A stretch of DNA of 22,157 bases from a virus (IMGVR_UViG_3300046005_000838:1-22157), one strand, 5' to 3'; numbered from the stretch's first letter, positions 14,032 through 20,814 are shown. Notes: a model not told the origin generated them from the letters alone. Made by a program: numbers and translations.

Positions 14032-15819
14032 ATGCAAGATATCGTACATGATATTAGGGTAGAATATTCTCGTGATGGTTTGTTTGATGAGTTAGGCATT
14101 AAACGATTGCAAGAATCGTACATGAAAGAAGATGAAAAATCACCACAGGAGAGATTTGCATATGTTTCAAAAGCGTTCGGGTCAAACTTGGAACATTCGC
14201 AAAGATTATATGACTACAGCAGTAAGCATTGGCTCAGTTATTCTACTCCCATTCTTTCTTTTGGGCGTTCTAAGCGTGGCCTTCCTATATCATGCTTCTT
14301 ACCTTATCTACACGATAGCGCAGAAGGTTTGGTTGATTGTCTTTCGGAAGTAAATTGGTTATCAATGCTAGGTGGTGGTGTTGGTATTGGCCTAGGAATT
14401 CGTAGTGCTGATGACAAATCAACAGGTATTATGCCACACTTAAAAACCTATGATGCAAGCTCATTAGCATATCGCCAAGGCCGCACACGCCGTGGAAGTT
14501 ACGCAGCATATCTTGATATTAGTCATCCGGATATCCGTATGTTTTTAGAGATGCGTAAGCCAACTGGCGATCAAAACATGAGGTGTTTGAATTTACATCA
14601 CGGTATTAATATTACTGATGAATTTATGAATTTGGTTGAACAATCTATGTTGGACAATCAAATGGATGATACATGGGAACTGAAAGATCCCGCTTCAGGT
14701 GTTGTTCGTGACACTGTATCAGCTCGTGAACTTTGGCAAAGCATACTTGAAACCCGTATGCTAACTGGTGAACCATACATCCACTATATTGATACAAGTA
14801 ATCATGCCATGCCTGAGTTTCAAAAGAAACTAGGTCTATCAATCAAACAATCTAATTTGTGTTCGGAGATTATTTTACCAACAGATAAAGACCGTACAGC
14901 TGTATGTTGTTTATCTTCTCTTAATTTGGAGTTTTATGATGACTGGAAAAATGATAAATTATTTTTACGGGACGTGGCAGAGATGCTTGATAACGTCTTG
15001 CAGTATTTTATTGATAATGCTCCTGATGGGATTAAAAGAGCAAAATATAGTGCTATGCGTGAGCGCAGTATCGGGATTGGTGCTCTGGGTTTCCATGCAT
15101 ATCTACAGAAAAAAAATGTTGCTTTTGAAGGAGCAGTCGCAAAAAGTATAAACATGTCAGTATTTAAATATATCAGGGGTAAATTAGATGAAGCGAATTT
15201 ACAATTGGGTAGTGAGAGAGGTGAAGCTCCTGATGCAGCTGGTACTGGTCGCCGTTTCAGTCACGTTATGGCTATTGCTCCCAATGCATCTTCAAGCATT
15301 ATTATGGGAAATACCAGTCCTTCAATTGAGCCTTATCGGGCTAACGCTTACCGCCAGGATACATTGAGTGGTTCGCATTTGAATAAGAATAAATTTCTTG
15401 ATGTATTACTCCGCAGTAAAGGTTTAACAGAAGAACAAATGGAAGATACATGGTCATCTATTATTGCAAATGATGGCTCTGTGCAACATTTGGATATTTT
15501 AGATGATTATGAGAAAGATATATACAAAACTGGCATGGAGATTGATCAGCGTTGGATAATTGAACATGCAGCTGACCGTCAACAAGATATTGATCAGGCA
15601 CAATCACTGAATTTATTTTTTAGACCAGATGCAAATATCAAGTATTTACATATATGCCACTTTATGGCATGGAAAAAAGGATTAAAAACACTTTACTATT
15701 GCCGTAGTGAAAAACTTGCTAAAGCAGATAAAATATCAAAACGAATTGAGAGAGAAATCATCAAAGAATTGGATATGAGTGCTGTGATTGGCGGTGATGA
15801 GTGCTTGGCTTGTCAGTAG
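14032..15819 (+). CDS. nrdA: Class Ia ribonucleotide reductase large subunit NrdA
   Basis: The 595-residue alpha subunit reduces ribonucleoside diphosphates to deoxyribonucleotides. Its catalytic residues are in place: Cys88 (PISCFLP), the NLCSE block with Asn275, the thiyl-radical Cys277 and Glu279, and the second reducing cysteine at 292 (CCLSSLNL). The radical-path tyrosine pair is in LKTLYYCRS, and the C-terminal thiol pair is in ECLACQ. The protein is much shorter than E. coli NrdA (761 residues) and begins almost directly with the catalytic body. The N-terminal ATP-cone for allosteric overall control is therefore missing. I chose ATG 14032 with GGAG 7-10 bases before it, rather than TTG 14020. 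The beta subunit is encoded two genes downstream. Confidence 0.95.
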   Translation: MQDIVHDIRVEYSRDGLFDELGIKRLQESYMKEDEKSPQERFAYVSKAFGSNLEHSQRLYDYSSKHWLSYSTPILSFGRSKRGLPISCFLPYLHDSAEGLVDCLSEVNWLSMLGGGVGIGLGIRSADDKSTGIMPHLKTYDASSLAYRQGRTRRGSYAAYLDISHPDIRMFLEMRKPTGDQNMRCLNLHHGINITDEFMNLVEQSMLDNQMDDTWELKDPASGVVRDTVSARELWQSILETRMLTGEPYIHYIDTSNHAMPEFQKKLGLSIKQSNLCSEIILPTDKDRTAVCCLSSLNLEFYDDWKNDKLFLRDVAEMLDNVLQYFIDNAPDGIKRAKYSAMRERSIGIGALGFHAYLQKKNVAFEGAVAKSINMSVFKYIRGKLDEANLQLGSERGEAPDAAGTGRRFSHVMAIAPNASSSIIMGNTSPSIEPYRANAYRQDTLSGSHLNKNKFLDVLLRSKGLTEEQMEDTWSSIIANDGSVQHLDILDDYEKDIYKTGMEIDQRWIIEHAADRQQDIDQAQSLNLFFRPDANIKYLHICHFMAWKKGLKTLYYCRSEKLAKADKISKRIEREIIKELDMSAVIGGDECLACQ

Positions 15820-15822
15820 TAT

Positions 15823-15972
15823 ATGTGGAAATTGTGGGCAAAAGCACTAGGCGAAAAATCCGGCTCATGTGATTTAGAGTCGGATAAAATTGCAATTATT
15901 AGGACAGTTATTGTAGTTTGTTATATAATAACAAACTTATTCATCGTAGCAGGTATCATAAGGCATTGGTAA
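15823..15972 (+). CDS. Small single-pass membrane protein in the nrd operon
   Basis: The ATG at 15823 opens a 49-residue reading frame that fills the gap between nrdA and the next gene exactly; its TAA is followed at once by the next ATG. It begins MWKLWAKALGEKSGSCD, then has a hydrophobic helix (about 26-45, TVIVVCYIITNLFIVAG) and ends IRHW. I recall similar WKLWAKALGEK...IRHW proteins beside RNR genes in related aquatic phages, but cannot verify this here. The function is unknown. Confidence 0.65.
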   Translation: MWKLWAKALGEKSGSCDLESDKIAIIRTVIVVCYIITNLFIVAGIIRHW

Positions 15973-16626
15973 ATGGCGCATATTATAGCAAACCTTCCTC
16001 CTGTAGGTTGTTTTATTCGTAAAGAATTCTTATATGATTTTGAAAAAGGACACGGCGAATTAGTTCCTTGTTGGTGGGTATCAATCAAATCATTAAGAGG
16101 TCAGGCGTTTCGTATTGAAGCCTATCTAAATGAATATGGTGCATTGTATGATAAGTTACCACTTCATGCTTTTTGTTGGAAGCCTATTGAAGGTGAACCA
16201 TACCCACTAGACTATTTACAATTGTGGGACTGTTTATCTTATGATATCACCGTGTTAAAGAAAGCACAATTACAGTCTATGAAGTGTAAGATTAAATTGA
16301 AGAATGGTCAATGGGCATTTGGAGAATATATGTTTACTGTTGATTCGGCTCATCCGGATTTCAACATATTAGACACCGGTTTTAGTGAAGATGTTCCTGA
16401 TCACAAATCATACAATTTTATTAAACTAGATAATGGTCAGTACGCAGCACAACCAAACAATCGTATGCTAGTATTAGAACCGAGTAGTAATCCTAAAGAG
16501 TTAAAGATGCCAGATTTTAGAGTGGCAACCAAACGGTGGTCAGTTGAAACAGATTCAAAATGGGCGTTAGGCGACACAAACACAGTCATGTACGAGAGAG
16601 AAAATGATCAAGAAAACAGAAAGTAA
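15973..16626 (+). CDS. Conserved protein of unknown function between nrdA and nrdB
   Basis: The 217-residue protein follows the small membrane protein without any gap and overlaps nrdB by 23 bases. It is rich in aromatic residues (Trp, Tyr, Phe) and beta-prone segments, for example PCWWVSIKSLRGQAFRIEAY and LDYLQLWDCLSYDI. No signal peptide, membrane helix, nucleotide-binding loop or metal cluster is visible. The overlap with nrdB and its place between the two RNR subunits suggest a role linked to dNTP synthesis or simply co-expression. I do not recognise a named family with known activity. Confidence 0.7.
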   Translation: MAHIIANLPPVGCFIRKEFLYDFEKGHGELVPCWWVSIKSLRGQAFRIEAYLNEYGALYDKLPLHAFCWKPIEGEPYPLDYLQLWDCLSYDITVLKKAQLQSMKCKIKLKNGQWAFGEYMFTVDSAHPDFNILDTGFSEDVPDHKSYNFIKLDNGQYAAQPNNRMLVLEPSSNPKELKMPDFRVATKRWSVETDSKWALGDTNTVMYERENDQENRK

Positions 16627-17596
16627 GTTAACAGACACAAGAAACAGCTTTAAACCTTTTAATTATCCATGGGCTTATGACGCATGGTTAAAACACGAAC
16701 AAAGCCATTGGATTCATTCAGAAGTACCTATGCTTGAAGATGTTAAAGATTGGAAAAAGAAATTGACCAATGAAGAAAAACAATTTCTGACCCATATCTT
16801 CCGTTTCTTCACACAAGGTGATATTGATGTGGCAGGTGGTTATGTAAAAAATTATCTACCATATTTTCCACAACCAGAGGTGCGTATGATGTTATTGGGA
16901 TTTGCAGCTCGTGAGGCATTACATATTGCTGCATATTCACATTTGATTGAAACACTAGGGTTGCCCGATTCAACGTATAATGAATTTTTATCATATCAAG
17001 AAATGAAAGATAAACACGATTATGTTTTGGATATTTCAGATAAGAATGGAACCAAAGAAAATACTGCAAAGCATATTGCTGTGTTCTCAGCATTTACAGA
17101 AGGTATGCAGTTGTTTAGTTCTTTTGTGATGTTATTAAACTTTCCCCGCCAAGGCAAGATGAAAGGTATGGGTCAAATTATTACTTGGTCTATCGTTGAT
17201 GAAACAATGCACGCTGAAAATATGATTAAGTTGTTTAAAACATACATCAATGAAAATATTGAAATTTGGAATGATGAATTAAAATCTAGTATCTACACCA
17301 TTGCAGAGAGAATGGTTGAACTTGAAGATAGATTCATTGATCTAGCATTTGGTGTTAGTCAACATGAAGGTTTAACAGCCGATGAGTTGAAAAAATATAT
17401 TAGATATATAGCTGATAGGAGATTGATTAGTCTTGGTATGAAAGGCATATTTAAAGTTAAACGCAATCCATTACCTTGGGTTGAAACAATGATTAATGCT
17501 CCAACTCATACAAATTTCTTTGAAAATAGATCAACCGATTATTCAAAAGGCACATTATCAGGAACATGGAACGATGTTTGGGGTAAGGCTGCATAA
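16604..17596 (+). CDS. nrdB: Class Ia ribonucleotide reductase small subunit NrdB
   Basis: The 330-residue beta subunit carries the di-iron centre and tyrosyl radical that drive NrdA. The ligand set is complete: Asp73 (TQGDID), Glu104 and His107 (REALHIAAYSH), Glu166 (FTEGMQ), Glu200 and His203 (DETMH). The radical tyrosine, equal to E. coli Tyr122, is Tyr111, four residues after His107. This makes it a standard Fe/Tyr class Ia enzyme and not one of the tyrosine-less types. The C-terminus (GTWNDVWGKAA) would bind NrdA. The start overlaps the upstream gene by 23 bases, and GAGAG lies just before the ATG. Confidence 0.95.
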   Translation: MIKKTESKLTDTRNSFKPFNYPWAYDAWLKHEQSHWIHSEVPMLEDVKDWKKKLTNEEKQFLTHIFRFFTQGDIDVAGGYVKNYLPYFPQPEVRMMLLGFAAREALHIAAYSHLIETLGLPDSTYNEFLSYQEMKDKHDYVLDISDKNGTKENTAKHIAVFSAFTEGMQLFSSFVMLLNFPRQGKMKGMGQIITWSIVDETMHAENMIKLFKTYINENIEIWNDELKSSIYTIAERMVELEDRFIDLAFGVSQHEGLTADELKKYIRYIADRRLISLGMKGIFKVKRNPLPWVETMINAPTHTNFFENRSTDYSKGTLSGTWNDVWGKAA

Positions 17597-17603
17597 GGAA
17601 GTT

Positions 17604-18038
17604 ATGAAAAAACTATTAGTAATTTTGATGCTGATGCCTGTAATGGCATTGGCACAAAAACAACCTAAGGCTGTAACCTATGAATTTCCATTAACCCGTG
17701 TGGTTGATGGTGATACTGTAGAGTTTCAGGCCACATTTTTACCTGCACCTTTGAAACCTGTTCTATCTGTCCGTGTCTATGGTGTTGATACACCAGAGAA
17801 AGGATTTAGAGCTCAATGCCCTTCTGAAGCAGAACGTGGTTTAGCTGCAAGCGAATTCACCAAGAAAGTAATCAATGCAAGTAAACAAAGATTGGTTACT
17901 ATTATGTCATGGGACAAATATGGTGGCCGTGTGTTGGGTGATATTATATTGGATGGCCAATCACTCAGAGCATTACTAATTCAAAATGGTTATGCTCGTG
18001 AATACTATGGTGAAGCTAAACAATCTTGGTGCCAATGA
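17604..18038 (+). CDS. Secreted thermonuclease (SNase-like)
   Basis: The 144-residue protein has a Sec signal peptide (MKKLLVILMLMPVMALAQ, cleavage expected after ALA) and a staphylococcal nuclease domain. Ca-binding and catalytic residues are visible: VVDGDTV (Asp35), RVYGVDTPE (Arg57, Asp62, Glu65, equal to SNase Arg35, Asp40, Glu43) and DKYGGRVLGDI (Arg109, equal to Arg87). It therefore should cut DNA and RNA in the periplasm. I use the ATG at 17604 with AAGGAAG before it, not an upstream frame that overlaps nrdB. Only a two-base gap separates its stop (TGA) from the IscA start. Possible jobs are salvage of extracellular DNA or destruction of competing phage DNA at entry; neither is proven. 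Confidence 0.85.
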   Translation: MKKLLVILMLMPVMALAQKQPKAVTYEFPLTRVVDGDTVEFQATFLPAPLKPVLSVRVYGVDTPEKGFRAQCPSEAERGLAASEFTKKVINASKQRLVTIMSWDKYGGRVLGDIILDGQSLRALLIQNGYAREYYGEAKQSWCQ

Positions 18039-18039
18039 T

Positions 18040-18369
18040 ATGATAACAATAGACCAATCAGCTAAAGATAAAATTACTGATTTATATATTGATGAGAACA
18101 ACATGAGCCTCAAAGGATTGAGGGTGTTTGTGCAAGGCGGCGGGTGTTCTGGTTTTCAGTATGGCTTTACTTGGGATACAGAAGAAAGTGATGATGACTT
18201 TAGTTTTTCTGTTAATGATAATATTCATTTAATAGTTGATGCCATGTCTATGCAATACCTAACGGGTTCTGTAATTAAGTTTAAGAAAGAAATAAGTGGT
18301 TCTAATTTTGTGATTGAAAATCCGAATTCAACCAATAAATGTGGTTGTGGTTCATCTTTTGCAGTATAA
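18040..18369 (+). CDS. iscA: A-type iron-sulphur carrier (IscA/ErpA-like)
   Basis: The 109-residue protein has all three cysteines of A-type carriers: Cys36 in GGGCSGFQYGF and Cys101 and Cys103 in NKCGCGSSF. The family receives Fe-S clusters from a scaffold and passes them to target apoproteins. I chose the ATG at 18040, as MITIDQSAKDKI is the usual family N-terminus; a start further upstream would extend into the thermonuclease gene. It is complete in length. An IscU gene follows 180 bases downstream, with two tiny genes between, making a compact phage Fe-S cassette. No cysteine desulphurase is in the window, so sulphur would have to come from the host enzyme. Confidence 0.92.
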   Translation: MITIDQSAKDKITDLYIDENNMSLKGLRVFVQGGGCSGFQYGFTWDTEESDDDFSFSVNDNIHLIVDAMSMQYLTGSVIKFKKEISGSNFVIENPNSTNKCGCGSSFAV

Positions 18370-18382
18370 CAAGGAGATTTAA

Positions 18383-18496
18383 ATGCTAGAAATTCTATTT
18401 TGGGTTGCAGTTGGTGCCGTTGTTGGTTGGAATTTTCCACAACCATTTTGGGCTGTAGCTGCACAGGCAAAAGTTAAATCATATTTTAGTAAATAA
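18383..18496 (+). CDS. 37-residue membrane protein in the Fe-S cassette
   Basis: A strong ribosome site (AAGGAG, 7 bases before the ATG) and a clean frame support this tiny gene. The product begins MLEILFWVAVGAVVGWNFP, a single membrane helix, and ends with a short polar tail (QAKVKSYFSK). It lies between iscA and the 18-residue CPxCG frame. The Shine-Dalgarno strength suggests it is really translated, and well. The function is unknown; it could be a membrane anchor or regulator of the nearby Fe-S proteins, but nothing proves this. Confidence 0.65.
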   Translation: MLEILFWVAVGAVVGWNFPQPFWAVAAQAKVKSYFSK

Positions 18497-18497
18497 T

Positions 18498-18554
18498 ATG
18501 AAAAATACAGACGAAGGTTGTCCAGTTTGCGGTGGAAAACACCCTAAAAATTAA
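18498..18554 (+). CDS. 18-residue CPxCG microprotein or leader peptide
   Basis: The frame begins one base after the preceding stop and its TAA overlaps the iscU ATG (TAATG), so translation would be coupled to iscU. The peptide contains GCPVCGGKH, a CPxCG zinc- or metal-binding knuckle. At 18 residues it could be a real microprotein, or only a leader whose translation sets iscU output. There is no independent codon evidence at this length. Confidence 0.45.
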   Translation: MKNTDEGCPVCGGKHPKN

Positions 18555-18940
18555 TGGCATATTCTGAAAAAGTATTGGATCACTATGAGAATCCACGGAA
18601 TGTGGGTTCATTTGCGAAAGATGAGTTGAACATCGGCACAGGGATGGTTGGTGCACCTGCTTGCGGTGATGTAATGAAATTGCAAATAAAGGTTGAAAAT
18701 GACATCATTACAGATGCTAAATTTAAAACTTATGGTTGTGGATCAGCAATCGCAAGCTCCTCGTTGGTCACTGAGTGGGTCAAAGGAAAATCTCTTGAAG
18801 ATGCTGGACGAATTAGAAATACAGACATTGCCACCGAATTGGCACTTCCTCCCGTTAAGATACACTGTTCTATTTTAGCTGAAGATGCAATTAAGGCAGC
18901 AATAGCAAATTATAGAACAATGAACATGGAGAATAAATGA
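18554..18940 (+). CDS. iscU: Iron-sulphur cluster scaffold IscU
   Basis: The 128-residue protein equals E. coli IscU in length and has every expected residue. The cluster-ligand cysteines are Cys37 (APACGDVMK), Cys62 (TYGCGSAIASSS) and Cys105 (IHCSILAEDAI), with Asp39 present. The motif LPPVK at 98-102 is the peptide recognised by the chaperone HscA. IscU builds 2Fe-2S clusters with the cysteine desulphurase IscS; HscA/HscB help release them. No IscS, HscA or HscB is seen here, so the phage scaffold would have to plug into host partners. The start overlaps the CPxCG frame and its stop overlaps the zinc ribbon gene by four bases (ATGA). Confidence 0.95.
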   Translation: MAYSEKVLDHYENPRNVGSFAKDELNIGTGMVGAPACGDVMKLQIKVENDIITDAKFKTYGCGSAIASSSLVTEWVKGKSLEDAGRIRNTDIATELALPPVKIHCSILAEDAIKAAIANYRTMNMENK

Positions 18941-19086
18941 CGGTAGTTAAACATCAATGCTCTAATTGTGATTCTGTTTTTACTTTGTCATACGATGAAT
19001 TGAACTGTGAAGATACACCTAGATTTTGTCCTTTTTGTGCGGAACATATTTTAGAAGATGATCTTGAGCAGGATGAGGATTATTGA
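18937..19086 (+). CDS. 49-residue zinc-ribbon protein
   Basis: This frame overlaps the iscU stop (ATGA) and runs to a TGA that directly touches the next gene's TTG start. It has two C-x2-C knuckles, QCSNC (8 and 11) and FCPFC (31 and 34), about 20 residues apart, the layout of a rubredoxin/zinc-ribbon fold. The C-terminus is very acidic (LEDDLEQDEDY). It could bind zinc or iron; in this cassette an iron-binding rubredoxin-like role is possible but not shown. No family is recognised with certainty. Confidence 0.65.
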   Translation: MTVVKHQCSNCDSVFTLSYDELNCEDTPRFCPFCAEHILEDDLEQDEDY

Positions 19087-19530
19087 TTGACTTGGTATTA
19101 TCATAATACAGCAGAAGAATTCAAAGAAGAACACATAGCCGATAATGTAGGTTATGTTTACTTAATCACACACCATCAAACAGGTAAAAAGTATATTGGT
19201 AAAAAACTATTTACCAAGGCTGGTTATCGTCAAATCAAAGGTAAAAAGAAAAAGATACGGAAGGCCAGTGATTGGCTAAATTACTGGGGAAGTAATGAGG
19301 AGTTACAGAAAGAAGTTATTAAAAACGGAGAGGATCAATATACGAGAGAGATATTATATTTGTGTAAAACTAGATCAGCTTGCAATTACTGGGAAACTTG
19401 GGAAATATTCAATCGTCATGCTTTATTAAGTGAACAATATTGGAACTCTTGGGTAACCTGTAAAATCCACAAAACTCATGTATTAGGAAAAATCAATGGC
19501 TCGCAAACAAGCAACCAACTTAGCTCATGA
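19087..19530 (+). CDS. GIY-YIG-like endonuclease
   Basis: The 147-residue protein matches the short GIY-YIG nuclease family seen in T4-like phages (segE-like). The first motif reads VGYVYLITHHQTGKKYIGKK (GYVYLI and KKYIGK carry the two halves). Then come DWLNYWGSNEELQKE, EILYLCKTR with an ACNYWETWEIF helix, and a closing LLSEQYWNSWV. The start is TTG immediately after the previous TGA; no ATG is available upstream in this frame. It overlaps the phoH start by 35 bases. The protein may be a stand-alone homing-type nuclease or a DNA-repair/resolvase-like enzyme; there is no intron or intein boundary visible beside it. Confidence 0.7.
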   Translation: MTWYYHNTAEEFKEEHIADNVGYVYLITHHQTGKKYIGKKLFTKAGYRQIKGKKKKIRKASDWLNYWGSNEELQKEVIKNGEDQYTREILYLCKTRSACNYWETWEIFNRHALLSEQYWNSWVTCKIHKTHVLGKINGSQTSNQLSS

Positions 19531-20263
19531 AAATGTTGTAGAACTTAAACAACCAGCACCAAAACCATCCAATCAATTAAAGTTAAGATTGGATGATTTA
19601 AAAACATTTGATCCTCTAACACAAAATCAGAAACTATTCTTTGATGCCTACAAAAGAGGTGATTACTTTGTAGCATTACATGGTGTGGCTGGTACTGGTA
19701 AAACCTTCTGTGCATTATATAAAGCCATTGAAGAGGTGATGGACAAATCTAACCCATTTAATAAAATCATCGTTGTCCGTTCTGCTGTACAATCAAGAGA
19801 AATTGGGCATTTGCCTGGTGATGTGAATGAAAAGATGGATATCTATCAGCAACCGTATCGTCAGATATGCGAGACATTATTTGGTCGCAAGGACGCATGG
19901 GATCGTCTTGAGGAACAAGGCCACATTCAGTTTATATCTACATCATTTATCCGTGGAATGTCATTTGATAATGCTATTATTATTGTGGATGAAATGCAGA
20001 ACCTTACCTATGAAGAAATTGATACCGTTATGACCCGTGTTGGGCATATGTCCAAAATTATATGGTGTGGTGATTATAGACAAACTGACCTGAATAAGAA
20101 AAAGAATGATATGTCAGGCATTCTAAAATTCTTTGATATTGCCATGCATATGTCAGCCTTTACTCGTATTGAATTTACCGCCGATGATATCGTGAGGTCA
20201 TCATTAGTTAAAGATTATATTCTGGCGAAAATGAAATATGAAGATTACCAAGAAAATAAGTAA
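19496..20263 (+). CDS. phoH: PhoH-like ATPase
   Basis: The 255-residue protein is a PhoH family P-loop ATPase. Walker A is GVAGTGKT at 63-70 and Walker B IIIVDEMQN at 161-169. The family blocks VVRSAVQSREIGHLPGD and IIWCGDYRQTDL are also present. PhoH is one of the commonest phage auxiliary genes. It was first linked to phosphate starvation and has been proposed to act in RNA metabolism, but its phage role is not settled. Translation starts inside the end of the GIY-YIG gene, so the two are probably co-transcribed. A 114-base non-coding segment with a late promoter follows. Confidence 0.93.
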   Translation: MARKQATNLAHENVVELKQPAPKPSNQLKLRLDDLKTFDPLTQNQKLFFDAYKRGDYFVALHGVAGTGKTFCALYKAIEEVMDKSNPFNKIIVVRSAVQSREIGHLPGDVNEKMDIYQQPYRQICETLFGRKDAWDRLEEQGHIQFISTSFIRGMSFDNAIIIVDEMQNLTYEEIDTVMTRVGHMSKIIWCGDYRQTDLNKKKNDMSGILKFFDIAMHMSAFTRIEFTADDIVRSSLVKDYILAKMKYEDYQENK

Positions 20264-20309
20264 TTTATACCTGAAAAATTGTGCGCTTGCAACATAAATA
20301 AATGTGATT

Positions 20310-20370
20310 CCTTATAAATACTAATATAAGTAGTAACACTAATATCAAAAAACTTAGTATTTGTATAAGG
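20310..20370 (+). promoter_or_regulatory. Inverted repeat that can mask the ribosome binding site of the next gene
   Basis: Left arm CCTTATAAATACTAA (20310-20324) pairs with right arm TTAGTATTTGTATAAGG (20354-20370): 15 base pairs with a two-base bulge around 20362-20363 and a 29-base loop. The right arm's AAGG, with the A at 20371, is the Shine-Dalgarno site (AAGGA, 6 bases before ATG 20378). RNA that reads through from phoH would hold this site in the stem. RNA started at the late promoter would lack the left arm. It could alternatively act as a DNA dyad for a binding protein. Confidence 0.6.
20313..20320 (+). promoter_or_regulatory. T4-type late promoter, exact TATAAATA, inside an inverted repeat
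   Basis: The full TATAAATA consensus lies in the only sizable gap of this region, 58 bases before the ATG at 20378. Transcription from such a motif would begin near 20326. A weaker CATAAATA occurs at 20293-20300, also in the gap. The promoter overlaps the left arm of the inverted repeat at 20310-20370. Confidence 0.65.
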
Positions 20371-20377
20371 AATAATC

Positions 20378-20479
20378 ATGCAAACAATCATAAACTTTTT
20401 TAAAATATTCTTCGGCGCAGTCATTGAAGCAAGAATGAAACGAGCTGAATACATCAGAACAGGAAAATACCATGTTTAA
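20378..20479 (+). CDS. 33-residue small protein under late/hairpin control
   Basis: The frame begins at ATG 20378 with AAGGA six bases before it. The product opens MQTIINFFKIFFGAVIEAR, an amphipathic helix that may touch the membrane, and ends in a basic tail (RTGKYHV). It overlaps the next gene by eight bases. Such short helical proteins are frequent in T4-like aquatic phages, but I do not recognise this one. The elaborate upstream control region supports its being expressed. Confidence 0.55.
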   Translation: MQTIINFFKIFFGAVIEARMKRAEYIRTGKYHV

Positions 20480-20729
20480 TATGTTTAACCCACAATCAAT
20501 GGTCACAGAATTTGATTCTAAGACCAAAGAGTATGCTTCAACTTTTTTAGATACAATTGAAGCTTTTCAAGTATCCAGCGTTAAAGCATTTGATCAATTT
20601 ACGAATAACACATTTAATATATACACCAGTAAGGTTATTGATACTGTTAAAGATATGAATGTTAATGCAAAAGAAATCGTTAAATCCGGAAAGTTTAAGG
20701 TCGTTACTGCTACAGGACATAAAGAGTAG
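20472..20729 (+). CDS. 85-residue helical protein, weakly phasin-like
   Basis: The start lies within the previous gene (eight-base overlap), with GGAAAA before it. The protein is almost wholly amphipathic helix, with evenly spaced Phe, Ser and Thr (FDSKTKEYASTFLDTIEAF, then a VKAFDQFTNNTF repeat-like stretch). This resembles phasins, which coat polyhydroxyalkanoate granules, but the likeness is only of composition and helix pattern. It ends just before a strong intrinsic terminator, so it is the last gene of its transcript. A structural or regulatory coiled-coil role is equally possible. Confidence 0.5.
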   Translation: MFNMFNPQSMVTEFDSKTKEYASTFLDTIEAFQVSSVKAFDQFTNNTFNIYTSKVIDTVKDMNVNAKEIVKSGKFKVVTATGHKE

Positions 20730-20741
20730 TTCCCGGAGCTT

Positions 20742-20784
20742 TAGCCCAATCATACGCAATGGTTGGGCTATTAAGTTTTCTTTG
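20742..20784 (+). terminator. Intrinsic terminator after the phasin-like gene
   Basis: A 12-base-pair stem (TAGCCCAATCAT with ATGGTTGGGCTA, one G-T wobble) closes a five-base ACGCA loop at 20742-20770. It is followed by a T-rich run (TTAAGTTTTCTTTG). It begins 12 bases after the stop at 20729. Confidence 0.8.
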
Positions 20785-20814
20785 TATTTGGATGTTAATA
20801 TACTTTTAGTGTTT

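Noticed and set aside
20659-20814. Upstream extension of the 37-residue frame into the phasin-like gene
   Set aside because: It would cross the strong terminator at 20742-20784, and the added residues look random.
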